Below the pieces are notes generated by a model. The model had not been told where the DNA came from, made no database searches, and saw nothing but the letters and a program-made list of their open reading frames with translations. Of a stretch of 64,000 bases of DNA, positions 20,101-35,100 are shown piece after piece (the first letter of the stretch is position 1; every line of letters begins with the position of its first letter). The position numbers and the translations under genes were made by a program. Location: assembly GCF_020382885.2 (NCBI RefSeq), contig NC_058497.1, positions 22,250,330 through 22,314,329 of the forward strand, given 5' to 3'. The DNA is from Scatophagus argus (lineage: Eukaryota > Chordata > Actinopteri > Scatophagidae).

Positions 20101-23100
20101 TTGTGTCTTACTATCCCATCATGCAACGTTTCTAGGGGATCCTGGAGGGTGAAGGATCATCAAATTGCCTTCAATTATCATTGCACACGTAAGCATATGT
20201 CATCAGCTGCAGGGAGACTGCGTTAGTTCCTGGCTAGTTCCGACACTGGCAGGATTTTCCCTGTGTCATTTGGCTCCTGTTTCCTGTCCACCCAGCTGCT
20301 ACGTCGCATCAACGCTCAGTAAACAATTAAGAGGAACAAATGGTGAGAAACCTGAACTCTGAGTCACCAATAGCAGAGAAACGTCAGAGCTAACAGCCAT
20401 GAACACACAGAGAAGGCCCATTCTCCTGGGTAATAAAACGCAGCAGTGGCCACTGTGTGACAGTGTGCGGTAATTGATCCACACTCTCTTTGCACAGACT
20501 TACATACATGGACGCAAATCTTTATAAAGGTGGGAACAAAAAAAAATATCACCTGCTTTTCAGACACACTGTTCTGTGAATCTGTGGCAGTGTTTCTGAC
20601 TTTCTTTCTTTCTGTTCTCTTAATGCATGTTGTCTTCCATTCAGCACTGTTTAAAAGATCCTCCCTGTTGTTAAATGTGAGCACAAAACCGTTGCACTTT
20701 CCAGTGCTTAGTCATCTGTGTGAAAAGTAACCTTTGCAGTATCCTAGCACTGTTTCAGAGTCTATCAACTTCGAAATGAAGCCACTGGGCAATTGGTTTG
20801 TGATTATTTAATGTGCGGCTACACATTAAGTGATACATTCACTCTGTTGAAGGAGTTTGCATGTATATACAGTATATGCATATACAGTAGCCTTGTAAAT
20901 TCAGCATCTTTGTGTTTCTCAAGTATCAGAGCTGAGCTTCAGGGAGATGTTACAAGGTTTGTTTCTGTGTGGAAGGTTAGCTGTGATTGGCAGTGGCCTT
21001 AAACATGCGGCGTTACCAGACTAATCTTATTTTAAAAAAAAAAACAAAAAAATAACAAGTATTGTCTTTTACTCTGTGTGTACATGCTCTGCTCTGTGTA
21101 TTTTCCCACCAATTATGTATATGTGTTTGCTATCTTTTACTGAAAATGTTTTAGACATTGCTACCAGAAGACTATGAAAACCTGAGCTGTTGAATGTCAG
21201 ACATTGATCTAACATTATGAGGCAACCCTTGGAAATCCAAAGCTAAATAGTAAAGAGAATATTACCACTCAAGGGATAAAGTAATGACAATGCCTGGAAA
21301 TAGTAACCTGTCGGTATTCTAAACCCCAAAACACTAACGACATCGTGCAATACAGGCACAATATTATGCAGTTGAACCTTTCAAAAATGAACAGTCCTCT
21401 TTGTACAAATTGTTCTGTAGCATCAGGCTCCATATTTGCAATGAATATGTGAGGATTGGTAGCAAGGAACAAAACATCAGGCGCATCAGGTTTCTTGTTT
21501 TGGTGGTGCGGTTTTGTTTATTTAGCTGCTGAGGCAGCTGAAAGCCATCCTAACTGTCTACTGTTTAATAAAAAGTTTTTGAATTCAGTATTGATTGACA
21601 ATGCTTTGCACACATGAAAAATTCCCCTTCCAAAACTACTGGAAAGCAGCGCTTAAAAAATTGCATGTTTGGTTTACAGCAACAAGTGCTTTAGATGTAT
21701 AGAAAGTTTAGGTCAAAACCTAATTTATGATGGGACCCTGAATGGCCAGTGTCTGCAATGTGAATTTCTGGATTTCTGTGGTCCAGCACCCTTTGGTGCT
21801 ACGCTATGCTGGTTCCACTTTTAGATTTGTTCAATGTCCTTGACTGTTGTTGGAAAATAAAATTTTATTTTACTAGATTCTGTTGATCCCAACATTATTA
21901 TTTTGATGAATTCCAGATTTTAACCCCTCATTATTGTGCGTGCTGTGTGTTTTTCTCATGATACTTCTTCCAAGATTTTTACCTCATGCTTTTCAAAAGC
22001 CCTCATTCTTCATAAACCTCTTGTTCTTCTACTCTGATAATTGCTGTATTTATCTACAGCCTTAAAGCTGAGTTTGGTAAAGTTGGAGAAACGAGCAAGA
22101 GTAGCTAGATTTAGATTTGAAACAAACGGTGGGATTTTATTTTGTGGAGGATGTGTTGTAGGTGTACCCCTTGCACAGCAGTATCAGTGACGCAGAGTGA
22201 CTGTTAACTTGGCACATGCTGATCAAGTGATCAGCGCTGTCGCTTTAAGGAACGATCCATTCAGAATGAATGAGGACAGATGTTACAGAAGCAGTGAATA
22301 CTTCTGAGCTCCGTTTGTGTCGCTGTACAAATAGTGTCTCTGTTTTGACTGACTGTCAGTGGGCTGCTTTGTGATCTCTGAAGACAGTGGAGAACTCGAG
22401 GGTGCAATTGTTGCCAACGCTGGAGCTCTGCAATTGAACTCACACCACCTCCTCTGCCTTCGCAATCGATTTGAGTATTAAGAGAGGGGGTACGGCATGT
22501 CGCTCTTTGAATGGGAGAGAGAGCCACAGAGCGTATGAGGGGGAGGGAGAGCGGAGAGGGCGGGAGCGGGACTGTAGCGTAGTCGTATATGTCAGCCTCA
22601 GAAGCTGTGTGGGTCGCTCAGCTCCCTCACGCCATTGTTGTTGTTGTGAAAAAAGGCAGAACAAAGGACTCCCCACGCTGTGGAACCCTTAAACCTTTGC
22701 CGGCTCAGCTGTGCTATGATCACACCCCGATGGAATGCTATTGAAATTAAGCATATTAAGGAGCACAGCAGGCATTAAGTGAGCTGACACACAGTCAGTG
22801 ACAGAAGCAAGAAGGAATAGCAAAGTGAGGCATCATCCAGTTCCTCTCTCGTTTTTGGTCCTGTTTTCTTGGGTTCATCCGCCTCTTTTTTCCGGAGAGT
22901 GGCCACTGCTGATAAGGTTTCAATCCCTTCTCTGAGGGTTTGGCGCAGACATCACTGTGGCTTATTTGTTGAAGGGGTTGCTGTGGATACTGACGGTGGG
23001 GAGGCTGCACTGGAGCCAGAGGCAAGAGTGAACAAGCCGCCTGCTGCAGAGAGTGCCGCTATGGAGCAGATGAGGCTGAACCAGGCTAAGCAAACATGAG

Positions 23101-26100
23101 ATTCACGGCACACTTTCTGTGAGGGCTAGATCCAACGCAAAAGAGACCAAGAGACCACATTTGCCTACATAACACCTGCTGCACACTTCGCCCCTCAGCG
23201 GCTTCTTCCTCGATTTTGTACAGTTGGTGGAAGTGGAGGGAGAAACGGATCAGCACAGCCAGATGTGTTAGCATCTCAGGTCATGTGATTCCCCATGAGC
23301 GTTGGGTGAAGTAGTGGAGGGTCTGCTAGACCCTGGAGCACCTGTGACTGCGTGAATAGCAACGTCTGAATGAGAAAAAGCAATGCGGGCAACAGTAAGT
23401 AGCAGTGAGATGCTGTGCTAGCAAAATTTCTTTCCTTTGGGTTCATGGAAATGAAATGAATGCCTCAGTACTGATTTCAAATGTAACTGCCAATGTTAAG
23501 ATTAAATTGGAAAAGGTAGAGATCATCCTAGGAGGGGTGTTTACCTCGCACAATAAACACACACGTGTGCCTGACTTTGAAGCGCCGATACTGTGAATTC
23601 AACTAGACCCTCCCCCCGACCACCACCACCACCATATACACTTGCTGCTGACGCTGCCTGCGTGGGTGTGTATGAACATATGAGCGTCTGTGTGTGGCAG
23701 TCAAAGGGCTCTTTCCTCTCCCTGCTGAGCACATGAATGGGAGCAGTGTCAGAGATGGAGGTGCTGATGATTTCTGTGCTTGAAGAAAACCATAACCAAA
23801 GCCCTTTGCCAGGGGAGTGTAGATTCTATGACAGCAACTTCCACAAGAGTGAGGTAACTAGCACCCACACACATTGCTGGGCAACAAAAATCTTGTTTTG
23901 TGTGTGCTTTGGGAGTTTAAAAGTTAAGGAAATGGTGAATTTGAGATGATCTGGGAGGAGAAGTTTCAGGGTATCTTGATTTGTTTTGTTTTTTTTATTG
24001 TTATTATTATTGTTATTTTTTTAAGCAACATAATCAGACCTGTTGATTGAAGTAAATGGGGAAAGAATGTTTTCAGTTTAATAATTTTCGGATTTTTGTT
24101 TTTGTTTGTTATCTGTTGTGAAAAGTTCGTCCCTTGGAAAAAAATTCACCCTTTTAATGAGGCTTTTTCCTGTTCAGTTCTGATGCTCGAGTCTTGACAG
24201 AAGCAGCATGACTCAGTGTAGGGAAACAGTGTGTACCTGATATTTCCAGCAGTCATGATGAACTCCATGAATGGCATGTGCTAGTAACAGTTTACAATTT
24301 TTAGTTTTATGGATAAGGCTTTAAAAAATGTATCTAAAGCCTGATAGCTTCAGAAGAGGCAAGTTTCTTTCTTTGCTTATTAAAATACAGATAAACAGTT
24401 CAGTTACCAGTCATGATTCCTGTCACAGATTTACATTTTAAATATTGACAAAATACTTGTAGACATGGAGGTTTTTTTTTTTGTTTACTGTGGGTTGGAA
24501 TAATAATCGCTTTCTTTGCTTCCTCTTTTCTTATCTTTATTTGTAACTGTAGACATTATCTGTTGAACGTTACGGAAATTTACGTGATGTTAATGTTTTA
24601 ACACAGCATATGTAGTTTAATGCTGACTCTTGGTGATAGTAAAGCAATGTAAATTTATTCACGTTAACAGACGTTGAAAGCTGTCAAGCACACATTAAAT
24701 ATTCAACCATTTCATCTCTCCGAGTTACAAAATTAGACGATTTTAAGAATCTTTTATTGTTTATCTGCACTGCTTCTTCAAAACGCATTCTTAGGATGTG
24801 TGTGTGTGAGAGAGAGAGAAAATTTAGGGTGAATAGTTGGTTTAAGGTTAGGTTTGGGTTAAGGTTAGGCAAGCTATGGTTAGAGTAAGCCTCCAGGAAA
24901 TGAATGTACATCCATGTAATGTCCCCATAGGGCAGGGAAACAAGACTGTGCGTATGTGTGTGTTGGATTCAGTCCAGGTATGGCAGTGGTTATTGGTATT
25001 CACACTTCAGTCTTAATATAAAAAGGTCTGTTGAATTATTTTGCAGTTTAATATTATTTATCCCCAGTCAACCTGAGAGGAAGGCTCGCCACCGCCTGAA
25101 CCCCCACAGTCTGCCAGTCCTGCTCTCAGTTAATTTTTCCTGTTGATTTTGTAACTAATACCTGCTCTGATGGAATCCTCATAACAAATGGCAGTGATCT
25201 GTTTTGTCTGCTGCCCTTATTCCAAACCAGCTGTAGCACTTGTCCCATTGCGGACAGCTGTGTGTGTTTTGAGTCTTACTGATGCAGTGTTATTTCTGTC
25301 TGTCTCTTACAGTCCCACCTACATGTCAAGCATTGCAGAACTGCTCAAAATTGAGAGATGTGATGTGATTACCCCCCCCCATGTTATGATTTTGAGTTGA
25401 CTGTGTTTTCTGGGTGACACTAAACCCTTGGGTTCTTTTCACTGAGATATTGCTGCTTATATTCACACTAGAGCTGTAGCTGCAGAAATCGTATGAGGAC
25501 TTGAGTTTGTACAATGGCAGAGCAACTTCAAAAATAAAATTGAGTGTGGCTTCTGCTTACACATGCTGCCATGTAAATTTGTCCATACTTTACTTTATAC
25601 TTCAATTAACTATTTGCTGTAGAACAAGTGTGTTAAAGTGAACTGAAATGTTGCTTTTGTTTCTCCACAGGTAATCCTGGTGCAGGTAAACCCAGGTGAG
25701 GCCTTTACTATTCGACGAGAGGATGGTCAGTTTCAGTGTATCACAGGTAAGAAAACTGTGTAGTCACTCAATGTGTGTCTCATCAGTATGATGCTGGGTT
25801 TAAATAGATGTTGTCATAAAAGATTTATTGATCACAAAATCTAAATTATATAATGTGATACCTAAACATTTATTTGGACCTGTATTTTGAAAAGATATTG
25901 GTCATTCAGCTGTTTTTCTTTGAACAGACCAGAGTTTTTGTTCTGCTCTACGTGTCCTGGAAGATTCCAGTTTAAAAGCAGTTCAGTTGTGACTGTCTGT
26001 CAGATCATTTCAGACCCATGGACAGTACAGATGCATGTGTATTTGTTTTTTTTTTTGTTTTTGTTTTTAAATACCCGCATCCACCTGACCCATTATGAAC

Positions 26101-29100
26101 CGGACCCACAAAATTATGTGCTAATCACCAAACCCAGAGACGAGCGGATCCCGCACAGCGCTTCTCTCTCTTTTCTCGTTAAAGACAGATTGTCCAAAGG
26201 TGTGTGAAGTAACCCTTCATAAAGACATAAACTCTCTCTCTTTTTTCTCACTTCTTTACATATAAGCAAGTGTGTGTTTGGGTGGCATAGAAAGGAAACA
26301 AGAAGATTAAAGGTGGACATTTGCACGTTTTGCACTGCTTTGTCACTTATTGACAAGCCAGCCTGTGATACTTTCTTGTAAGCTGATCCTAACTCGCTTA
26401 AAGTCCTTATACCAGACGCTTCACGACTTATGCCTTGACATCTATGAGAGCCTAAGAAACTTGTCTAAATAAATTACTACAGTAAATATGGAAACATTAA
26501 AAGCTCAAACAGAAGCTAGAGAAGAGCTTTTTATTGTACATTTGCATTTAGCTGATTAATAGAATAAACATGAACATCAACAATAATTATTCTCTTCTAA
26601 TATCCAGAAAGACAAGCTGGAGAATGAGAATTTCTCTGTCTGTATGTGCAAGTAACTTGCAGTTTCATATTGGTGCTAAAGTCTGATCATTTAAACAAAT
26701 GTAAGACCGTAACATATGGAAGCATAATTTAGATTTTTTGCTCAAGTTCTTTATTTTCAGCAGTAACCTTCACCTGAATTTATTCAGCTTTTCACAGCAT
26801 GTGTGGTGAATAGGGAGGGGCCTCTCCAGGATGCATTGACGTATTTATACAGAAATGATAACAGGATTAACAGTCATGTCTCACAGCTCCCAGACTGCTC
26901 AATGGCATAATTGCATCCTGCCAACATAGAGAAATGTATAGCTTCATAGAATGTGTCATGGACGTGCATCAGTTTTAAAAGACACTGAGCTGATAAAGTT
27001 TGATCACATTGATTCACAATTACATATGCTTAACGTGCATAGTAAAGAAACATAATGGAGTTAAATAAAATATCTGTCTGGACATGATCAATAGTAGGCA
27101 GTAAACATAGAAGACAAAAAAACAGACACAAGAGACTGCCTGGCCTCATGTTTGTCTGTGCTTAAATCTGACATCAGCTCTGGCTGGACAGTACAGTAGA
27201 TTAAGAAATACAAAAAACCAACATCAGTCATTGTTATAGGTTTTGTTCATACATTAAATCCTTGTACAAGGAGAATGGTCTGCAATGGTTTAGTCTCTAA
27301 TTTGTAATGCTAAGTACTAACAATAATCATTCGTGCACAACAGAGTTCAGCATTTCTAAAGTTTGCTGTGGCACGTCAGCCCGTTTTAATTCAGCGGCTT
27401 GCCAGCCCTCTACCATTAGCCCTGAGCTTTGTTGCCTGAATGTCGTTCAGCAGGCTTTTGTTTCTGTTTAATTTGCCAGATGATAAAATGAACTGTGCAT
27501 AGATAAATGATTATAATGTAAAAGAAAGCATATGGTATAATTACAGCGTGTTGGCAGGGCAGTTAGGGCATAAGGGTGGTGTAAGAGGTGTTACACATTC
27601 TTATTTGTCCTGATGGCAGTCACTTTCTTTTCCTCAGTTGTTAGTGATTGCGCTGGCTTTGTGACAGAAACAATGTAGTCAGGCTGCAACACGTCACTGA
27701 CATTGTGAACGGGACACAGTTTTTAATAGCTGTAGGAGGCAGAGCTGTGGGGCAGTAAACAATTTAGTTTACTGCTTGTTTACAATTGTAAACAATTTAG
27801 ATAAAATGTAGTGGATCTGAGAATGGTTTGCTTTGTTTTTGGTCTGCTCCATGGACATCTCTACATGTACTGACATTTCTGTAAGCTAACAGGCCGCCCT
27901 TTTTTGTTTCATTTGATATCATTTAAAAAGAAACAGCATGATAAAGGTTTAGGAGTGACTCATATTTGCTACCCTTTGTGACCACAGCATGCAGGCGCTT
28001 GACATTTTAACATAAATTTAATGTAGATCAGTGATTATTATCTCTCTGCAACTCTTGACTGTAGCCTTTGACTATATGGTGATGCACGTGAATAACAGTG
28101 GGACAATAGGGTTGTGCAATAGACGTTGGGCATCCAGGTTCAGATTGCAGTGCATCATAGACAGAAAACACACATTGAACAACTTTTGCACTAATTTCAC
28201 TAATAGCTTTTATTTTATTTTTTTTTATTATTTTTTTTTTTTCAATGGGGCCATGATAATTATATAATAAAAATATAAATATAATGATTATGAGTTTGAA
28301 TAAAACTTGGTGTGTCTCCAGGCAAAGGCGCAGGATGTCTTCAGTCGGGATTGTTCAAAGGCGTTGTGATTTACGAGCAAATATGTGATGGGCCACTTGC
28401 ACCAAAAACAACATCGCACTTCAGCTTTTGGTTAATACATGCCTCCAGAGCATGTACACCACTTGGGGTCTGAGTCATTGGTTTTTGGTATTTGTTGTGC
28501 CCCCATATGGTTGGAGCTGAAAATGGATCAGTAGACCTGTTCCCTAACACAGCCTGAAGATTTGTGCCCAGATTTATGATGAGTGAACAAATGGTTGATG
28601 GGTTATGGCCAAGTTATTGGTCTCTCCTTCGACCTATGTATCAGACGTGTAATATGTTATCATGCCTGACGTGACCACTGCATGCCACTCCATGGGGGAC
28701 AGAATCGTACTTTCACATAAAAACTACTGCAGGATTCTCACAGTGTGCTGTGTGCCCATTTTAGTGGTGATTCAGACGATAACCAAAAAGTAGATGGCAC
28801 ATGACTGTTTTTCAGTTTATGCAAATTTGAAAAAATTCAATCATGGTGGATTTTTATGGTTCAAGAGCCTTTTTTGTAGAGCAAATTGAGTTGGATTTGT
28901 GTTTCCAGTTTCAGCTTGAGGGGCCTGGCCTTTCCAGAACAGTTCCAGAACAGGCTCAACTTTCTTGGGAAGCATCATTTGCAATTGCAGGGCCCAGTTT
29001 GATGTTTGTAGCTCATTCTGTCTCACAGCAGTTTTAACCGTTGCAACAGAAAAATAACAATAAACCAAAACAAACTCAACAGGGTTCTGCGCTGTTGGGG

Positions 29101-32100
29101 TTTGAACCCTCCAAATGATGCTGTGCAGGCGGGAAGCCATAATACAGTTTGCTCACTCAAGGACTCTTCTCCTTACTCCTGTCTGGCTGAGCTTCCACTC
29201 CGGCCCCCCATTACAAGCTGAGTAAACCTCCCTAATAGGGAGCGAGCATACATAGTCTCTCCATCAGAGGAGAAACAAAGAGCTGAGAGGTGCCACATAG
29301 ATCAGTGTGACTGCTACTAACTGGCCTGTCACAGGGTGCACTCATCTCTCTGTGACGTGAATAGAGGGATGACTCACCGCTTGCGGTGCAAGGAGGGAGG
29401 AAGACGATGTGTGTGCGCGTGGGCATTCGTGTATGCGCATGTGGTTGGTTGGTTTGTTGTGTGCTTGCAACAACAGATTATCCTTGTTCATTTAAGTGTA
29501 TGCACATATGCATGCTGGGGTTAAAGGTGAGACGGACAGAGTGCCACAGTTATAAAGTCGGGATGATCAGGTTTTCACATACTTTTAAGGATTTGCTCCA
29601 TCCCACACCAATTTGTGTATTCAGTCATTTATTTTTAGCAGCTGGATGTGCGTAATTGCTACGTGTTAGTGCATGACAGCCTGCTTAATATGAGCAGACA
29701 GTCTTGTAAAATGCAGTTTATAGAAGGCATTTGTCTCTTTTGATATCTGCTTTGGGGGGAGGGGCCTCTAGCAAGGGAAGCTAATTAGAGTGTCCCTTTA
29801 GCATCTTCCTGCTCGCTGTCCTCCTTGCCATAAGAGGAGTCTGTATTTGAGCAGATGTGCTCTCATAACTTCAACCCAGAACACCAGCGCTCCCTGCCCT
29901 TTTTTTTATTTTTTTTATTTCTTCCAGCGCCTGCCAAAGTCGATCTGAAGGCTGTACCGTTTGCGCCAAGAGTTAGACCACCTGATAAGCTTGGTGATTG
30001 ATGAGGCAAGTCAGCATCGAGACCATCGGTTGATTAGATCCACTTCTTTATCTGACTTAGCCTGATGCTGATTCACATCACTTTGGATGATTCAGTCTCT
30101 GGTTGATGGCTGAAAGCATCATCTATTTCCACTGGGCTTATGGAGTCTGATAGAGATGTGTCTTCAAATTCAAGACAGTCATTCTGGCATCATCTGGCAT
30201 CAACATCTGCAGATGTGCTTTGTCTGTCTTCCATCAGTGGGACTTGAGGCTGTCATGTCCCCTGTGCCTGAAACTGAGCAGCCAGGGCATGCACTGTTGT
30301 GGTGAGAGTTTATTCATGTGCACAATTGTGGTGTGGTTGCATGTTTCCTCACACACCCCCCCTTCCCTCCTCCCCACAGCAACATCCTGAACAAAACTTG
30401 TTACATATGGTTCAAATAATTGGACCGTGAACATCAGACAAATAAGCCACATTAGCACGTTATTTTTATACTCAGCATCTCACCCACCGGACTCCCAAGT
30501 ACATGTACACAAACATGTGCGTGCGGGCTCACACACAGGCGCGGTTCATTCACAGCTTCTGCAGTGAGTAGCTCTAAGAATGACTGAGCTTGTGACTCAT
30601 TCTTCCATTGCTGCGTTGATACCAAGGGGGAGGGAGAAAGGGTAAAGAGAATGTTAGAAGATGCTGAGAGGGAGGGATGTTCAGCGGGTCGGGAGAGAAA
30701 CCGTTTGTTTTTCTTCTAAGTTTAGTCAAGGGTGGAATGTCCACTCAGCTGTTTCTGTACCAAATTATCAACATCAGTGGGTTTATGAGGCTGACGTCTC
30801 ATTACAGGAGACAGTGGCTTTAGAGTGAGATCTTCATATACTGAACAGAGCCAAATAATTCATTACTGAAAGAGGTAATTTTTCTGTTTGTGTAGCAGAG
30901 AGCAGCAGCAGCAGCAGTAGTAGGGTGTTGTGTAATGAGCACAGGGGTGACTGATTCCCTCCCCTCCTGTGAATGTCCTTCATGTCTGTAGGGCTGCAAG
31001 AATCATGCAGATTCCCTGAAATATTAGGAATTCAGACAGGGTTTTCAGGGTTTTTTAAGGCATAAAAAATGGTTATTCTTATTAAATTGTTCTGTTTACT
31101 GTGCAGCTTCCTCTGCAGCCTCTGGTTTGCACACAGATCAGCACAGAGTGCCCTTTTCCTCTTTTTCCACGCTCTCCCATCCTGCCTGCATGGTGGGAGT
31201 CGACGTTGAGCCTTTGCATCCCCGACTTTGGAAGCTTATTTTAAGCTCTTTTAATTGATGGAAGATTTTTTTTTTCCTGCCTGCGTAGCTATTTTCTACG
31301 GTGTTATCACTAAAAATCAAAGTTAAGGTTTTAGCTTACAGTTAGTACTTTTTTATTTTATTTATTATTATTATTTTATTTAGCTCGGTACTTAGTCTCT
31401 TTCACTTGCTTGGCTGTAATTATTAACCTCTGCCAGTTAGTCTGCTTGGCTTCCCTCGGCTGCCTTCTCTCCTTTATTTGGGGATGGAGGCAATTTATTA
31501 GTTATAATTAATAGTCAAGCCTGCTCTATCTTTATAGGCTCCGTGTTCATCATGTTGCCTTTGAGAGCTTATTGAGAGCTCCCGTATGAAACTGCTATGT
31601 TTCACTCTGTCTTCCTGTTACACTCTTGTTCTCTTGGCCTGTGTGCCTTACATGAATTTTGCACCCTCTTGTTTACTCAGCCAGCATCTTCTTGCTTCTT
31701 TTTATTCACCATATCCAATTGAGGATTCATTTGTACATCCAGTTAAACCTGACAGTTTGTTTGGATTGTTGATGTTATTTCGGAGCCATGTGTGCCAACT
31801 TTCCTTTGTTTGCAGGATGCCTCAGAAGACCAATGTGAAGTCCCACTTCAGTTTGATCTGATCCCTGACTTTTTTTTTTTCTTAAAGATCAGAGGTAACA
31901 GAGAGGCCTTACGCTTCTATGTTTGTATATGAATGCGTGTCGACATGCGTCTGCAGAGATAATTCTTTCCCTCTGATTTTTCACCATTATTCCCATCTCC
32001 TGGTGGTAACATCCACCCGCCTCTCGACTCAGACATGCCACACCAGTTGATCCTGTCAGCCTGCCTCAGGAGGCGGGGAGGTGAAGACGGGTTATGTGAT

Positions 32101-35100
32101 GTTGACAGAAGATGATGGTGTTCCCAAAGTGTTGCCTAACCTCTGTTTACACTGCCAGAACAGGCAGCTTGTTTGTGGCTATTCTTGGCTTAGTGGCAGA
32201 CTGCCGTTTTGTGGAGGACGACTGATGTTTTTCCCGTGGCTGCTTCCTCTGGAAGGCTGGCACTCCATGGCCACGTCAGCTCAACCAATGCTCCAGTTGA
32301 CTCAAGGGGGAGGGGAGGGTTGGGGGAGGGGGATGTGGCCTTTTCTATCTGATCTCTGTCAGCACTCGTGCGTCAGTCTGATGTAAAAGAGTGGGTGGTT
32401 TTTTTTTCCCCGTTCTCCACCCTACCTCTCTCCTCTCGTTTACTCTCTTCCTCTCTCTCTTAGATGTGTGTGGCACCCCGTGCTTTCTGCCAGTCCTCTT
32501 CTCCCTGTGCTCTGCAAGTCGGTACACACAAAGCCTTCAGGCCTAAACGGACAAACAATGGCATATTGAATGATGATGTGATTCATCAGATTTCCTGTTA
32601 GTCAGTACCGGCGGCACAAACTGGAGTTGCCTTAATTGGTGATCACGCAGGTGCACAGCGGCACCTGGCACAAGCACAGCATAATTTATCAGTCTTAAAA
32701 GTGACTGGAGTTAACAGTACACACTTTGAACTCCCACTCAACTGATATTGTAATCTGAAATCAATGAGGGCTGAGCCAGTGAGACTGCCTTCATCCAGGC
32801 TGGGCTCTCCCATACTCCATGAATTTAGATTTTTGTCCTCACAGACCCCTGTGCTCTTGACTCACTGCCTGTTAGTCTTCTGCCTGATCCATTGAGAGGG
32901 GCTTCAAAGCTCTTTGCCCTTTTGATTTTAGTGTAAGATGTCTACCTGCTGTCTGTCTTGTCCAATGAACTTTATTAGCTGCTAGAGCAATACAGTGTTT
33001 TCCCAATGATTTTTCTACCGACAAAGTAATAAACCGTGAGACTGTCTGGTGTTAGATGGTAACAGTTTTAAGAGGAGTGCATCATGCAGCCCACAGTGCA
33101 CAGTGATTACAACTCTCCAGTGACAGTTTTTAGAGGTGGTTATTTGGTTAATTTATTTTGGAATCAATTCTAGTTTTAATATCTCTTCCAGACCTGCGGC
33201 AGCCTGAACCCTGTTTCTGAGTCCTCACTTTCCAAGACAATTCATTTAATTAGATTATTGCTACGGAGTGGGCTAACTTAACTGCTGCTCACAAATCCAT
33301 TGCATGATAATGACACAACATCAGGTTAAGCATTTTGTTTTTCATCACCGCCATTAGTCCTGCTCAGTTAAACATGGCAATAGCCTGGTACCTTGATGAA
33401 GTGTTGAATGATTTCTGGTTTACACTGACTGCCTGAAACGCCACATGCTGAGGCTGCTTTTTGTCCGTTAATGCTTTAAAATGTTTTAACACTGATCAGT
33501 GAATGCAGGACTGTGTGAAGCAGGGCTTTGTACTGGCAGTAACCTGGTGATACAATATGCCATATCTTCATACGGTGGTTACAAAACAATACATTGTGAT
33601 TTTGTAACCAAGGCAGTATATTTTATTTATTTATATATATAATTTTAAGAAAACTGTTAGAAAACTGTTTTTGTGAAATCAGAACAGCAATAATTTACCT
33701 TCGTATTTATTACAATCCTTGTGACACTCATCACAGCACTACTTTTTGCGAAAGTAACATTTGCCTATAACAGCAAGAAAACATTAAATAAATAAACCAA
33801 ACTAGTTTTTTTTCCACATTTTACGGTATCGTGACACTCAAGTCTGTTGATGTTTTCTTACACCCTGACTGTGAAGGGTACTGAGGTGTCTACAATATTT
33901 GGTCTCTTCTTGGCTTAAATATCATGAACACAGTACAACTCAACATCTCAACAAATTCACAAACTCCAGAAAGTTGAATCAGCACGGCTTTAAAACAGTT
34001 TCAACAGTAACTGGATTATTATCGTCTTCATGGTCTTTGGGCTCTTTGTAGGGCTTTTGTGTTAGACTACATCTGCTTTAACAAAGTTAACCCAAATGGA
34101 CGACCGTGCTGTTACTCTCCCAAAGAGGTGCAGCCTGGACTTCAGCACCTGGGGTGGAGGAGGTGTGGTGCCAGAGGTTAGTAGTGGGAGGTTTTAGTGT
34201 ATCATTACACAGTCCAGCCTCTGTAGTCGTGTTGGTTCATTATGGCTGCCCGTTTAGACGAGCCTTCTCTGTGCTCACGGCAGCTTTGACAAAATGAAGG
34301 AGGACTCTTCCTCAAGCAGGCTGCTGGGAGGTCAGTGTCTGTTGCAGATCTTTTCGCTCTCCTGCATGACATCTGGCGCCGGGACCCTGGTGTTTATGTC
34401 TTTGGTTTGTAAGAGGAGAAATGTGCGAATGTGCAAACTTGGCACAGAGGTCCCTCTCTCGTTCGCTCTCCCAGGCTTTCTGCTGAGCTGTCACTTCTCT
34501 GAGCTGAGCTAAGACTCTGCACTGGCCCCTACGACAGCCACGCACAAAACTTTATTTCTCAGCACTTTCGAAAAGTGATCTTTTTGCGTTGCCAGAATTA
34601 TTAAAAAATGCATGTCTCTGCTTTTTCTTACTCATTGGTATTTAAAAAAAAAAAGAAAAAGAAAGAAATAGTGTGCAATGAAGGTGGTTTAGAGCGAATC
34701 ACTGCAGAAGTAACATTTGAGGTTGGGTCGAGTGCAAATCCTGCCAAGTGTCGTGTATCATGAGTGTCAGAATGGGAGGAGTTGTTATGGTTGTGCAGTG
34801 TTACAGAAGCAAAAGTCCATTTATTATCTGAGTGGTAGATTTAAGATCCAGTGGTTTGAGCATTTTCAAGACTTGGATGGACAGTGAAAAATACAAAGCA
34901 TGAACAACTGCACCTAAGTAAACTTGTATGATTGATTAAAAAAGACTCTCCTCCTGGGTACTACAGTAGTCAGTTGCTAATGTGTTTTTTTTTTTGTTTG
35001 TTTGTTTTTTTATATATTTGTAACTGATCACTTTAACATAAACCCCTATTATGCTAGTTATTCAGGCAGTTGCAATGTTGAGCCACATTGAAGTTAACAT

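Larger units (their letters stand above)
14118..22439 (+). other. fndc3a: fndc3a intron 1, upstream part
   Basis: Mostly noncoding, with poly-T tracts (15365-15405, 15569-15586). It holds a hAT remnant (15830-16378), a Tc1-like remnant (18180-18800), a local duplication with a hairpin (18960-19270) and an AT-rich TATACAG-type tract near 20860-20890. No nested gene was recognised on either strand. Confidence 0.6.
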
